58,728 nt of DNA from an uncultured Bacilli bacterium (lineage in GTDB: Bacteria; Bacillota_I; Bacilli_A; RF39; UBA660). Shown piece after piece: positions 25,536 through 34,284 of this stretch; within the stretch, counting starts at the first letter, position 1, and each line of letters starts with the position of its first letter. The stretch lies in NCBI GenBank assembly GCA_944371325.1, contig CALVXO010000008.1, positions 1 to 58,728 of the forward strand, written 5' to 3'. The position numbers and the translations under genes are program-made. The notes beneath the pieces are model-generated. The model saw nothing but the letters and a program-made list of their open reading frames with translations, searched no databases and was not told where the DNA came from.

Positions 25536-26231
25536 ATGAAAAAAATATTAACTATAATTATTGTTTTATTATCAGTATTTTTAATTTACTTAGGCTTTAA
25601 AGATAAAGATATATATTATTTTTCAATGGGAGATAGTCTTGCTAATGGAATAAATTCTTATAATGCTAAAGATTATGGATATTCTGACTATGTTAAAGAA
25701 TCTTTAGATGTTAAAAAATATGTAAGTTATACTAATAATAATAAAAGAAGTATTGATTTTATTAAAGATATTGAAGATAATGTGAAAATAGATGACAAAA
25801 CAATTCAAAATGTATTAATTAAGGCAGATATAATAACTTTATCAGTAGGTATGAATGATTTATTTAGCAATATAACATTTAATAGTGATTTTAGTGTTAA
25901 TGATTTATATACAAAGTTTGAAGAAGTAGTAGTTGATTTAGAAAATTTATTTAAATTATTAAGAACTTATTCAAAGGAAGAAATAATTTTTATTGGATTT
26001 TATAATTGTTTAAAAGAATATAGTTTGAATGAATTTTTTATTTATGCAAACGAGCAATTAAAAAAAATATGTGATAATTACAAAATAACATATTTAGATA
26101 TATATAATGAATTTAATAATACTTCTTATTTTGATAATCCTAATAGTTATTTTCCTAATAAAGATGGATATAAATTAATTTCTAATAAGATAATTGACAT
26201 AATTAATGAAAAAAATAAAAAAAATGCTTGA
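25536..26231 (+). CDS. SGNH/GDSL-fold lipoprotein-like hydrolase, atypical C-terminal block
   Basis: 231 aa. An N-terminal hydrophobic anchor (residues about 4-20) is followed by the GDS block FSMGDSLANGIN with the nucleophile Ser, a SVGMNDLF block and the last conserved region. That region reads YFPNKDGYKLIS, where SGNH enzymes normally have DxxHPN; the catalytic His is replaced by Phe if the alignment is right. It is probably an extracytoplasmic acyl- or acetyl-esterase relative, and activity is uncertain. Confidence 0.7.
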   Translation: MKKILTIIIVLLSVFLIYLGFKDKDIYYFSMGDSLANGINSYNAKDYGYSDYVKESLDVKKYVSYTNNNKRSIDFIKDIEDNVKIDDKTIQNVLIKADIITLSVGMNDLFSNITFNSDFSVNDLYTKFEEVVVDLENLFKLLRTYSKEEIIFIGFYNCLKEYSLNEFFIYANEQLKKICDNYKITYLDIYNEFNNTSYFDNPNSYFPNKDGYKLISNKIIDIINEKNKKNA

Positions 26232-26312
26232 TTTTTTTCAAATTTATTTGCTATAATATAGAAGCATTAAATTTCTATGACTTATTTTAGTCATGGCGGA
26301 AGGAGATAGATT

Positions 26313-26528
26313 ATGAAAAAAGGTATTCATCCAGAATATATGGAAACTAAAGTTACTTGTGCTTGTGGTAATACTTTTACAGTAAGATCTAATAAAAAAG
26401 AATTACATTTAGAAGTTTGTGACAAATGTCATCCATTCTTTACAGGTAAACAAGGAACTGTTACTAAAACAGGTAGAGTTGAAAAATTCAAGCGTAAATA
26501 TGGACTTAATCAAGATAAAGCTGCTTAA
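26313..26528 (+). CDS. rpmE: 50S ribosomal protein L31
   Basis: 71 aa. The zinc-binding form with CACG (residues about 16-19) and [20 protein letters not shown] precedes the ATG. It sits downstream of murA, as in Bacillus (where rho intervenes). Confidence 0.95.
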   Translation: MKKGIHPEYMETKVTCACGNTFTVRSNKKELHLEVCDKCHPFFTGKQGTVTKTGRVEKFKRKYGLNQDKAA

Positions 26529-26542
26529 TTGCAGTTTTTTTG
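26522..26542 (+). terminator. Intrinsic terminator of rpmE
   Basis: CTGC/GCAG stem with a 6-nt loop, overlapping the stop codon and followed by seven T. Confidence 0.65.
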
Positions 26543-26573
26543 TGATATAATTAAGTAGAAAGGAAGATTCAAG

Positions 26574-27002
26574 ATGAAAATAGGAATAGCCAGTGATCAT
26601 AGAGGCGTTATTTTAAAAGAAAAAATTAAAAATTATTTAAATGATAGATATCAAATAATAGATTATGGAACTAATTCAATAGAAAGTGTAGATTATCCAC
26701 AATATGCTTATAAAATTGGAGAAAGTATAAGAGACAATAAAATTGATTTAGGTATATTAATTTGTGGAACTGGAATTGGCATGAGTATTGCTTGTAACAA
26801 GGTAAAGAAAGTAAGATGTGCTAAAGTAACAACTAAAGAAGAAGCTTTTTTAGCAAGATCTCATAATAATGCTAATGTTATTGCATTAAGTGAGAATACC
26901 ACTAATTATAAAGAAATTGTTGATACTTTTTTAACTACTGATTTTTCAAATGAAGAAAAACATAAAAGAAGAGTAGAAATGATTGATAATTATGGCGATT
27001 AA
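26574..27002 (+). CDS. rpiB: Ribose-5-phosphate isomerase B
   Basis: 142 aa. IASDHRGVILKEKI, the catalytic Cys in GILICGTGIGMSIACNK and ARSHNNANVIALSE are RpiB/LacAB hallmarks. It interconverts ribose- and ribulose-5-phosphate. AAAGGAAG precedes the ATG. Confidence 0.93.
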   Translation: MKIGIASDHRGVILKEKIKNYLNDRYQIIDYGTNSIESVDYPQYAYKIGESIRDNKIDLGILICGTGIGMSIACNKVKKVRCAKVTTKEEAFLARSHNNANVIALSENTTNYKEIVDTFLTTDFSNEEKHKRRVEMIDNYGD

Positions 27003-27183
27003 AACAATTTTATATATTGTTGTGTTACCTTTTTCTTTTTTAGCTTTAGATAGTATAAATATCAATAATATATTTAAAAAAAATCGGTATTATCAAGCAA
27101 GAATATTATATATGTTTCTTGTTATGGCTTTGTCGTATTTAGTCGTTAACTTTTTTTACGATATATATATTTCAAGTGTATAA
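26992..27183 (+). CDS. DUF1146 (YwzB-like) small membrane protein
   Basis: 63 aa with two transmembrane helices and a basic loop (FKKNRYYQARI) between them, ending in YLVVNFFYDIY. This matches DUF1146/YwzB, encoded near murA-spoIID in Bacillus. ATG 26992 lies within the end of rpiB. Function unknown. Confidence 0.75.
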   Translation: MAIKTILYIVVLPFSFLALDSININNIFKKNRYYQARILYMFLVMALSYLVVNFFYDIYISSV

Positions 27184-27224
27184 TTTAATATAGATAGCAG
27201 TATTTTAATAATGGAGATGATATT

Positions 27225-28130
27225 ATGAAAAAAATACTGCTTTTAACATGTTTAATTATTTTTATTCCTTATATCATTATTAATTTATTTGTAAAAGATG
27301 AAGAAATAAAATTTAAATACACATCTAATATGATGGTAAGAGTAAAGCAAGATGATGAAATAGTAAATGTTCCATTTGAAGATTATATTGTTGGTGTTTT
27401 AGCAGGTGAAATGCCAATATCATTTGAATTAGAAGCTTTAAAAGCGCAGGCAGTTGCTGCTAGAAGCTATGTTATGAAAAAGATGCAAGCTAATATTGAT
27501 AAAGAATATGATGTGGTAGATACTGTTATGAATCAAGTTTATTTAGATGATGAACATTTACAAGAGGTATGGAAAGATGATTATACTAATAATATTAATA
27601 AAATAAAGCAAGCAGTTTTAGAAACATTTAATGAATATTTAGAATATGATGGTAAAGTAGTTGATGCAATGTTTTTTTCAACTAGTGTTGGTGCCACTGA
27701 AAATAGTGAAGAAGTATTTACTAATAAAGTACCTTATCTAAGAAGTGTTTCTTCAACTTGGGATTCAATTTCACCTGTTTATGAAGTAAATTATACATTT
27801 AGTTTAGAAGATTTTTATAATAAATTAAATTTAAATTATAGTGAATCATTAGATATTGAATTATTAGAAACTACTAGTACGGGAAGAGTTAAAAAATTAA
27901 AAATAAATGGTGCTACTTTAGAAGGAAATACCGTCGTAACTAATTTAAAATTAAAATCAAATCATTTTACAATAAAATTAGAAAATAATAAAATTTATAT
28001 TACAACTAAAGGATATGGTCATGGTGTTGGAATGAGTCAATATGGAGCTCAAGCAATGGCTTTAAATGGATATACATATGATGAAATTTTAAAATATTAT
28101 TATCAAGGAGTTGAAATTAAAAAAATTTAA
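27225..28130 (+). CDS. spoIID: Stage II sporulation protein D, peptidoglycan lytic transglycosylase
   Basis: 301 aa with an N-terminal signal anchor (residues 3-22). The SpoIID domain shows VPFEDYIVGVLAGEMP with the catalytic Glu, FELEALKAQAVAARSYV, DAMFFSTSVGATENSEEVF and the C-terminal GYGHGVGMSQYGAQAMA. It cleaves stem-less glycan strands during engulfment, together with SpoIIP and SpoIIM. It heads the spoIID-spoIIQ-spoIIID-mbl block. Confidence 0.95.
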   Translation: MKKILLLTCLIIFIPYIIINLFVKDEEIKFKYTSNMMVRVKQDDEIVNVPFEDYIVGVLAGEMPISFELEALKAQAVAARSYVMKKMQANIDKEYDVVDTVMNQVYLDDEHLQEVWKDDYTNNINKIKQAVLETFNEYLEYDGKVVDAMFFSTSVGATENSEEVFTNKVPYLRSVSSTWDSISPVYEVNYTFSLEDFYNKLNLNYSESLDIELLETTSTGRVKKLKINGATLEGNTVVTNLKLKSNHFTIKLENNKIYITTKGYGHGVGMSQYGAQAMALNGYTYDEILKYYYQGVEIKKI

Positions 28131-28178
28131 TGTATAAAATTTTCATATTTGAGCAAACTTATTTTAGAGGTGAAAAAT

Positions 28179-28802
28179 ATGAAAAGAAGATTAAAAAAAC
28201 CAGTTATTTATGCTTTATATGCTTTATCTTTTGTAACTATTATTGGAACAATTTATATGTTAGAAATGATATCTAGTCCTTCTAAATTAGATGATAATTC
28301 AACTTATGTCGATGATGTGATAATTGAAGATGAGGTTCCTGTTGTTAATACAAGAAATATAATAACTAGACCTTATTTAATTGATGATGTTATTATTGCT
28401 AGACATTTTTATGATTATCAAGGAAGTGAAGAAGAACAAAAGAATTCATTGATCTATTATGAAAATACATATATTCCAAATAGTGGTGTTGATTATCAAA
28501 GCAAAGAAACATTTGATGTTGTATCTATTTTAGATGGTAAAGTAACTAAAGTAGAAGAAAATAACTTATTAGGTAAAATAATCGAAGTTACTCATGATAA
28601 CAATTTAATAAGTGTTTATCAAAGTTTAAGTGAAACATTAGTTAAAGAAGGAGATAATGTTTTACAAGGTCAAGTAATTGGTAAAAGTGGTGAATCTAAT
28701 ATTTCAACAGATTTAGGCAACCATCTTCATTTTGAGTTAATTCATAATAGTAAAAATGTTAATCCAGAAGAATATTATGATAAGCAATTAGGAGAGTTGT
28801 AA
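28179..28802 (+). CDS. spoIIQ: SpoIIQ-like LytM-domain protein
   Basis: 207 aa. One N-terminal transmembrane helix, then an M23/LytM fold (FDVVSILDGKVTKVE, GNHLHFEL). The first zinc ligand, His in the usual HxGvDY, is replaced by Asn (NSGVDYQ), while HLHFEL remains. B. subtilis SpoIIQ is likewise non-catalytic and lacks this His. It forms the forespore half of the SpoIIQ-SpoIIIAH channel. ATG 28179 follows AGAGGTGA. Confidence 0.85.
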   Translation: MKRRLKKPVIYALYALSFVTIIGTIYMLEMISSPSKLDDNSTYVDDVIIEDEVPVVNTRNIITRPYLIDDVIIARHFYDYQGSEEEQKNSLIYYENTYIPNSGVDYQSKETFDVVSILDGKVTKVEENNLLGKIIEVTHDNNLISVYQSLSETLVKEGDNVLQGQVIGKSGESNISTDLGNHLHFELIHNSKNVNPEEYYDKQLGEL

Positions 28803-28815
28803 CAACTCTTTTTTA
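28793..28815 (+). terminator. Intrinsic terminator after spoIIQ
   Basis: AGAGTTG/CAACTCT with a 3-nt loop, spanning the stop codon and followed by six T. Confidence 0.8.
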
Positions 28816-28862
28816 GGTATATTTATTAAAATAATAGATATATTTAATTAGAGGTGTTTATA

Positions 28863-29108
28863 TTGAATAAAAACATTATAAAACGAGTTTTAGAAGAAGC
28901 TAATTATATGATAAAAACAAGTAGTACAGTAAGAGAAATGGCATTAATTTTTAATGTTAGTAAAAGTACTGTTCATAAGGATTTACATGAACGTTTATTA
29001 GACATTGATGATAAACTTTATTTAGAAGTTGAAAAAATATTAAAGTATCATACAGATGTTAGACATATAAGGGGTGGACAATCAACTAAAAGAAAGTATT
29101 TAATGTAA
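28863..29108 (+). CDS. spoIIID: Sporulation transcription regulator SpoIIID
   Basis: 81 aa. A helix-turn-helix (TVREMALIFNVSKSTVHKDL) and a basic C-terminus (HIRGGQSTKRKYLM) are diagnostic. It modulates sigma-E and sigma-K genes in the mother cell. It starts at TTG 28863, 6 nt after GAGGTG; the GTG at 28854 overlaps that site. Confidence 0.94.
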   Translation: MNKNIIKRVLEEANYMIKTSSTVREMALIFNVSKSTVHKDLHERLLDIDDKLYLEVEKILKYHTDVRHIRGGQSTKRKYLM

Positions 29109-29157
29109 AAAAATGGTAAAAACATGATATAATAAATTAAGAAATGAGAGTGATAAA

Positions 29158-30147
29158 ATGTTTGCAAAGGATATTGGAATAGATTTAGGGACAGCTAATG
29201 TATTGATATATGTTAAAGGACAAGGAATAGTATTAAATGAACCATCAGTTGTTGCTATGGACGCAGATACTAAAAAACCTCTTGCTGTTGGTAGCGAGGC
29301 AAGAGAAATGTTAGGAAGAACACCAGGATCTGTAGTGGCTATTAGGCCTATGAAAGATGGTGTTATAGCCGATTTTGAAATAACTGAAATAATGTTAAAC
29401 TATTTTATTAGAAAAATTAATGGTAAAAGTTTTTTATCACGTCCTAGAATATTAATATGTTGTCCTTCAAATATTACTCAAGTAGAAAAAAATGCAATTA
29501 AAGAAGCTGCAGAAAGAACAGGAGCTAAGAAAGTATTTATTGAAGAAGAACCAAAAGTTGCGGCAATTGGTGCTGGTATGGATATATCTAAACCAAGTGG
29601 AAATATGGTAATAGATATTGGTGGTGGAACTACTGATATAGCTGTTTTATCATTAGGAGGTATTGTTACTAGTTCTTCAATAAAAATAGCAGGAAATGTT
29701 TTCGATAGCGATATTATGAAATATATTAAAGATAAATATAAATTATTAATTGGAGATAGAACTGCTGAAGAAATTAAAATGACAATTGGTACCGTTTATA
29801 GTGGTAATAAAAATGATAAAATGGAAGTAAGAGGAAGAGACTTAGTAACAGGATTACCACACACAATTACAATGTGCTCAGACGAAGTAGAAGAAGCATT
29901 AAGAGAAAGTATTTATATAATAATCCATACAGCTAAAAACGTATTAGAACAAACTCCACCTGAATTAGCAGCAGATATTATTGATAAAGGTATTGTTATT
30001 ACTGGTGGTGGTGCATTAATAGATGGATTTGATCAATTATTAGCACATGAATTAAAAGTTCCTGTTTTTGTTGCTGAAAGTCCATTAACATGTGTTGTTG
30101 AAGGAACAGGAGTATTACTAGATAATATTCATTTAATAGATAAATAA
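29158..30147 (+). CDS. mbl: MreB-family actin (Mbl type)
   Basis: 329 aa. Actin-fold motifs: DIGIDLGTANVLIYVKG, VAIRPMKDGVIADF, EEPKVAAIGAGMD, MVIDIGGGTTDIAVLSLGG and ITGGGALIDG. It directs elongation-phase wall synthesis. Its place after spoIIID is that of mbl in Bacillus. Confidence 0.9.
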   Translation: MFAKDIGIDLGTANVLIYVKGQGIVLNEPSVVAMDADTKKPLAVGSEAREMLGRTPGSVVAIRPMKDGVIADFEITEIMLNYFIRKINGKSFLSRPRILICCPSNITQVEKNAIKEAAERTGAKKVFIEEEPKVAAIGAGMDISKPSGNMVIDIGGGTTDIAVLSLGGIVTSSSIKIAGNVFDSDIMKYIKDKYKLLIGDRTAEEIKMTIGTVYSGNKNDKMEVRGRDLVTGLPHTITMCSDEVEEALRESIYIIIHTAKNVLEQTPPELAADIIDKGIVITGGGALIDGFDQLLAHELKVPVFVAESPLTCVVEGTGVLLDNIHLIDK

Positions 30148-30175
30148 AATCACGATTTCTTTCGTGATTTTTTTT
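30148..30175. terminator. Bidirectional terminator between mbl and the XRE gene
   Basis: AATCACGA/TCGTGATT with a 6-nt loop, then T8 on the plus strand. It overlaps the last codons of the convergent gene. Confidence 0.85.
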
Positions 30176-30371
30176 CATTTGATAAACCAACAATATAATC
30201 AATGCTAACATTATAAAATTTTGCTAAAGTAATCAAATGCTCTGTTGGTATAGTAAAACTCCCTAATTCATATTTTGAATAATATTGTTGTGATATATTT
30301 AAAACTTTTGCAATATCCTTTTGTAAATAATCATTATCAATTCTTAAATCTTTTAATCTTTTAAAATACAT
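30150..30371 (-). CDS. XRE-family transcriptional regulator
   Basis: 73 aa. A single Cro/CI helix-turn-helix: KDIAKVLNISQQYYSKYELGSF, then LITLAKFYNVSIDYIVGL. The start at 30371 follows GGAGGTAG. Such small repressors are common; the target is unknown. It is convergent to mbl. Confidence 0.85.
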   Translation of the reverse strand: MYFKRLKDLRIDNDYLQKDIAKVLNISQQYYSKYELGSFTIPTEHLITLAKFYNVSIDYIVGLSNEKKSRKKS

Positions 30372-30517
30372 AACTACCTCCATTTTCATAAATAAAATAA
30401 CACAAAAATAATTGTAATTTTTATTTCACATAATAACTTATGTAGACTATGTGCTTACAAAAATAAATGAATATATTTTAATAAAATATGGTATAATTAT
30501 CTAAAGGGATGTGAGTT

Positions 30518-30949
30518 ATGAAAAGAGAATTTTGTGCATCAGTTTTTGTTGTAAATCCAATTGACTATAAAATTTTATTATGTCATCATAAAAAATTTAA
30601 TCGTTGGGTACAACCTGGTGGTCATATTGAAAATAATGAAACGCCTGAAGAAACAGCATTAAGAGAGACTTATGAAGAGACAGGAGTCAGAGTTAAATTG
30701 ATTGGTGAGAGATTTCCTAGAGAAGATGATTATATAAGGCCTTTAGGAATTCAAAGAAATAGAGGTAAAGATGGATCATTACATGTAGATATCACTTATG
30801 TTGGTATTCCATTAAATCAAGATAATGTTATTGAAGATGATGAAATAGATCGTTGTGGTTGGTTTTCATTTGAAGAATTAAATGATATTGAAGTATTTCC
30901 TGATATCAAAATTAGTTTTAACCATATATTAAATAATATACTTAAGTAA
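30518..30949 (+). CDS. NUDIX hydrolase
   Basis: 143 aa. NUDIX box GGHIENNETPEETALRETYEETG with the REXXEE core. The N-terminal FVVNPIDYKILLCHHKKFNRWVQPGG fits nucleoside-diphosphate-X hydrolases. Substrate unknown. AAGGGATGTG precedes the ATG. Confidence 0.88.
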   Translation: MKREFCASVFVVNPIDYKILLCHHKKFNRWVQPGGHIENNETPEETALRETYEETGVRVKLIGERFPREDDYIRPLGIQRNRGKDGSLHVDITYVGIPLNQDNVIEDDEIDRCGWFSFEELNDIEVFPDIKISFNHILNNILK

Positions 30950-30963
30950 GGAGTTGTGGGGGA

Positions 30964-32013
30964 ATGGTAGGAACAATATATGATGAATGTTGTAGTATGC
31001 TAGATATATTATTATCTGCTGTATATGACAATATTAGTAATGAAATAGAAGTGTTAACTAATGAGCTAGTTTTGTTTTTGACAACTGATGATAATAGGTA
31101 TGAAGATATTTTTCAAAATGATTATTTTAAAGATTATCTTTTAAATAAGCAAAAATATAAAAAAGTAATGATGTTAATTATAATTAGTAAAGCATATTAT
31201 ATAGCTTTATATTCTTTAAAAAATGATATAAATTTTGAACATTATGAAAATATTTTGGAAGATATTGAATCTCTAAATCCAAATTCAATAATAAACCTTT
31301 TTCAAAATAAGTCTAATAGATCTAATCTTGTTGACTATGTTGAAGATTTTTGTGAATATTTTGAAAAAAATTATATACATCATAATAATTCAATGGAAGA
31401 AGTAATTAAACAAAAAAAACTACCGATATTGCTAAAAATAAATCCTTTTGAAACACTCAATTTTTTAAATTATAAAAATCCTGAAGATTTATTAAAATCT
31501 GAAAAAAGTATTCAAAAATTTATTGATATATATGATAGTTCACTTTCTTATACTTTTTCAGATGAAGATGGTGAATCATCACATTATGATTCTGATGATG
31601 ATTTTTTGATAGCTGTTTTAAAAGAAAAAATATTTGAAGCTTATCCAGATGAAAAAAATTTAAAAAATTTTTATAGCTATATATTTTCTAATGTATATGA
31701 AGGGTTTTTTGTATTTTATTCGTTAGATTCTTTAATAGAAAAGAAATATCATTCTTTAGCAAACGAATTTATGAAACCTGATATTACTTTTGATAAAATT
31801 TATCAAAGAGTAATGTCAGATAATGAATTTTTCTTAAATTTAATAGATTTTTTCTTAGAATTAAATGATAATATATATGATGAAGAACTAATGATTAGAA
31901 GAAACGAATTTAAAGAAGTTGGTAATATAAAAATATTAAAAGAATTAAATCCTTTTTATGAAGAAGAAGAAATTGTTTTTCAAAAGATAAAGAAAAAAAG
32001 ATATTCGAACTAG
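30964..32013 (+). CDS. Unrecognised acidic helical protein, 349 aa
   Basis: I do not recognise a family. The protein is rich in Asp, Glu, Phe and Tyr, predicted mostly helical, with an acidic low-complexity patch (SDEDGESSHYDSDDD, about residues 199-213) and a basic C-terminus (KKKRYSN). No signal peptide or transmembrane helix is seen. It follows the NUDIX gene by 14 nt and probably shares its transcript. AAGGAG lies about 10 nt before the ATG. Confidence 0.7.
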   Translation: MVGTIYDECCSMLDILLSAVYDNISNEIEVLTNELVLFLTTDDNRYEDIFQNDYFKDYLLNKQKYKKVMMLIIISKAYYIALYSLKNDINFEHYENILEDIESLNPNSIINLFQNKSNRSNLVDYVEDFCEYFEKNYIHHNNSMEEVIKQKKLPILLKINPFETLNFLNYKNPEDLLKSEKSIQKFIDIYDSSLSYTFSDEDGESSHYDSDDDFLIAVLKEKIFEAYPDEKNLKNFYSYIFSNVYEGFFVFYSLDSLIEKKYHSLANEFMKPDITFDKIYQRVMSDNEFFLNLIDFFLELNDNIYDEELMIRRNEFKEVGNIKILKELNPFYEEEEIVFQKIKKKRYSN

Positions 32014-32023
32014 AATATCTTTT
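31996..32023. terminator. Bidirectional terminator before ddl
   Basis: AAAGATATTC/GAATATCTTT, a 10-bp stem with a 6-nt loop, with A and T runs on both sides, between convergent genes. Confidence 0.85.
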
Positions 32024-32927
32024 ATGCATTTTCAATTAATTTTGTGATTAAATCTTTATATTTAATTTTATTTAATAATTTAGGATACATACTTATTTTA
32101 GTAAAACCTGGCAAGGTATTTATTTCATTTAAATATATTTTATTATATTCCATATCATAGAAAAAATCAATTCTTGCAAGTCCTTTTAGTTCTAGAACCT
32201 CAAATGCCTGTTTAGCGTATTTTTTTATTTGTTTTTTAATGCTTTTAGGAATATCTGCTATAATTGTTTTAGCATTATTATTAACATACTTAGTATCATA
32301 ATCATAAAAGGTATTTTCGGTTATGATTTCACCTATATCTGAAATAATAATTTTTTTATCTTCAAGTATTGCACATTCTAACTCTCTAGCTTTTACATAT
32401 TTTTCAACTATTACTTTGTTGTCAAATTTTAAAGCTTTTTTCAATGCTCTTTTGTATTCTTTTTTATTATGGGCTATACTAATTCCAATTGAAGATCCTC
32501 CATTTGCTGGTTTAACAATAACAGGAAATGGAAGAATTAGTTTGTTTTTACTGTTTTGAAAAGGAACTTGTGGTATATTATAATATTTTAATATTTGTTT
32601 TGTTCTTTCTTTATCCATACATATATAACTTGCACCACAATTTGAACCAATATATTTAATATTAAATAGATCTAACATTCCTTGAATTTTGCCATCTTCT
32701 CCAGTGCTTCCATGAATTATATTAAAAACAACATCAAATTGTTTTAAAAATTCAATAATATTATCTATTTTATTATCTTGATATATCCATTCATTGCTTT
32801 GTGTGACGTATACACAAGATAATATAAATTTATTTTTATCAATATTATTCATTATTTCTTTTGCAGATTTGCATGAAACATCATGTTCGCTAGATTTTCC
32901 ACCATATATTAAAACTAATTTTTTCAT
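32022..32927 (-). CDS. ddl: D-alanine--D-alanine ligase
   Basis: 301 aa ATP-grasp enzyme. YGGKSSEHDVSCKSA, VFNIIHGSTGEDGKIQGML, FPVIVKPANGGSSIGI and ARIDFFYD...YLNEINTLPGFT are Ddl motifs. It makes the D-Ala-D-Ala terminus of peptidoglycan. Start 32927 follows AAGGTGATT and overlaps the end region of cotJC, so it may be cotranscribed with coat genes. Confidence 0.94.
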   Translation of the reverse strand: MKKLVLIYGGKSSEHDVSCKSAKEIMNNIDKNKFILSCVYVTQSNEWIYQDNKIDNIIEFLKQFDVVFNIIHGSTGEDGKIQGMLDLFNIKYIGSNCGASYICMDKERTKQILKYYNIPQVPFQNSKNKLILPFPVIVKPANGGSSIGISIAHNKKEYKRALKKALKFDNKVIVEKYVKARELECAILEDKKIIISDIGEIITENTFYDYDTKYVNNNAKTIIADIPKSIKKQIKKYAKQAFEVLELKGLARIDFFYDMEYNKIYLNEINTLPGFTKISMYPKLLNKIKYKDLITKLIENA

Positions 32928-32929
32928 AA

Positions 32930-33490
32930 TCACCTTTTAAATTTATTTAAATAATAATCTCTTAATTCTTTGAATCTATTATAGTGTACTACTTCTCGTT
33001 GTCTTAAAAATGATAAAGGACCTAAAACATCAGGATCATTAGTTTGATTCATTAACTTTTCATATGTAACTCTTGCACGCTGTTCTGCTGCCATATCACT
33101 TTCTAAATCTGCCCAATAATCTCCTGTTGCTTCGATATAGGCACTTGTAAAAGGAACACCACTTGTATCTATAGGAAAATTTGCATCTTTGTGCTGGGTA
33201 TAATAGCCTATTAAACCATTTTCCTTTAATTCTTCAATTGTTGCACCTTTCATTAATTGCTGAATCATAGTTGCTATCATTTCAAAATGAGCAAGTTCTT
33301 CTGTTCCAATATCAGTTAATAAAGCAAATCCTTTTTCATCAGGCATAGTATATCTTTGATTCAAATATCTTAAGGCAGCTCCTAATTCAGAGTCAGGTCC
33401 GCCATATTGTGCCATCATAGTTTTAGCTAAACTTAAATCCTTTTTATTAATATTTATAGGATATTCTAATTTTTTTTCATATTTCCACAT
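32930..33490 (-). CDS. cotJC: Spore coat protein CotJC, manganese-catalase family
   Basis: 186 aa ferritin-like four-helix protein. Metal-ligand positions: SELGAALRYLNQRY, GTEELAHFEMIATMI, AAEQRARVTYEKLM and REVVHYNRFKE. It starts MWKYEKKLEYPI like other CotJC. It lies 10 nt after the cotJA/cotJB gene. Confidence 0.93.
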   Translation of the reverse strand: MWKYEKKLEYPININKKDLSLAKTMMAQYGGPDSELGAALRYLNQRYTMPDEKGFALLTDIGTEELAHFEMIATMIQQLMKGATIEELKENGLIGYYTQHKDANFPIDTSGVPFTSAYIEATGDYWADLESDMAAEQRARVTYEKLMNQTNDPDVLGPLSFLRQREVVHYNRFKELRDYYLNKFKR

Positions 33491-33500
33491 AAAATCCTCC

Positions 33501-33914
33501 TTAATTTTCCCAAGGCCATGGTCTATTGTCCCACATCCAAGGCGTATTATTTAAAGCATCACTATTTAATAAAATTGGTCCGTATTTATTTTGATAAGAA
33601 TTTAATAATTCGTTTTGTTCTTTACGGTATTTATTAAAAAGTTCAATGGCACTTTTATCATCAGGATAAACATCTAAATATAGATTTAAATCAACTAGAG
33701 CGAATTCTAGACTATCAATATCAGTTAACATTTTAGCTTGATCATTCATAGGTTTAATTGCATAAGGTTTTTGATTTTTATAAGGATCATATATATTTTT
33801 AAATAGATTTCCTCTTATTAATCCTTCATATGGATTAAATAAATTATCATTTTGATAATTTCTCAAATTGTTTCCATCAAAATAAAAATTTGGTGGATAA
33901 TTGTAATTATACAT
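33501..33914 (-). CDS. Fused CotJA-CotJB spore coat protein
   Basis: 137 aa. NPYEGLIRGNLFKNIYDPY (about residues 28-46) resembles CotJA (P..AL..GT.FP.L..PY). The rest, LEFALVDLNLYLDVYPDDKSAIEL, KYGPILL and the WMWDNRPWPWEN end, is CotJB. The two are separate genes in Bacillus. Start 33914 follows GGGAGG. A possible sigma-E/sigma-K -10 (CATACTAT on the minus strand, 33933-33940) lies upstream. Confidence 0.82.
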   Translation of the reverse strand: MYNYNYPPNFYFDGNNLRNYQNDNLFNPYEGLIRGNLFKNIYDPYKNQKPYAIKPMNDQAKMLTDIDSLEFALVDLNLYLDVYPDDKSAIELFNKYRKEQNELLNSYQNKYGPILLNSDALNNTPWMWDNRPWPWEN

Positions 33915-34000
33915 AGTTTTTCCTCCCATTTTATAGTATGAATACATAGGCTTTTAGTTTGGGTAAAATAACTATATTTCAATAAAATAATTAAAAAGTG

Positions 34001-34029
34001 TTGCAAAAGTATGAAAAATTTGTTAATAT
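34001..34029 (+). promoter_or_regulatory. Promoter of tRNA-His
   Basis: TTGCAA (34001-34006) and TAATAT (34024-34029), spacer 17 bp. Confidence 0.55.
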
Positions 34030-34059
34030 TATATGTGTCAACTTATTTTGTTGATTAAT

Positions 34060-34136
34060 GGCGCAATTGGTGAAGGGGTTAACACGGCGGATTGTGGTTC
34101 CGTTATGCAAGGGTTCGAATCCCTTATTGCGCCCCA
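34060..34136 (+). tRNA. trnH: tRNA-His (GTG anticodon)
   Basis: A complete cloverleaf: 7-bp acceptor (GCGCAAT/ATTGCGC) with the extra G at -1 (34060) opposite C73, the His identity pair. Anticodon loop TTGTGGT has GTG at about 34093-34095; T-arm is AAGGG-TTCGAAT-CCCTT and CCA is encoded at 34134-34136. Confidence 0.97.
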
Positions 34137-34148
34137 TTTTGTATTTTA

Positions 34149-34176
34149 AATTCATAATATCTTATGAATTTTTTTT
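34149..34176 (+). terminator. Terminator of tRNA-His
   Basis: AATTCATAA/TTATGAATT with a 4-nt loop, then a T-run. Confidence 0.85.
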
Positions 34177-34284
34177 ATTAAATGTAAAATAAAATTCATA
34201 ATTTATGAATAGTTAATTATCATATGTAACTAATAAATTTTTATTTTCATATAATATAAAAGATATTATGGAGGTTTTTGTTTT

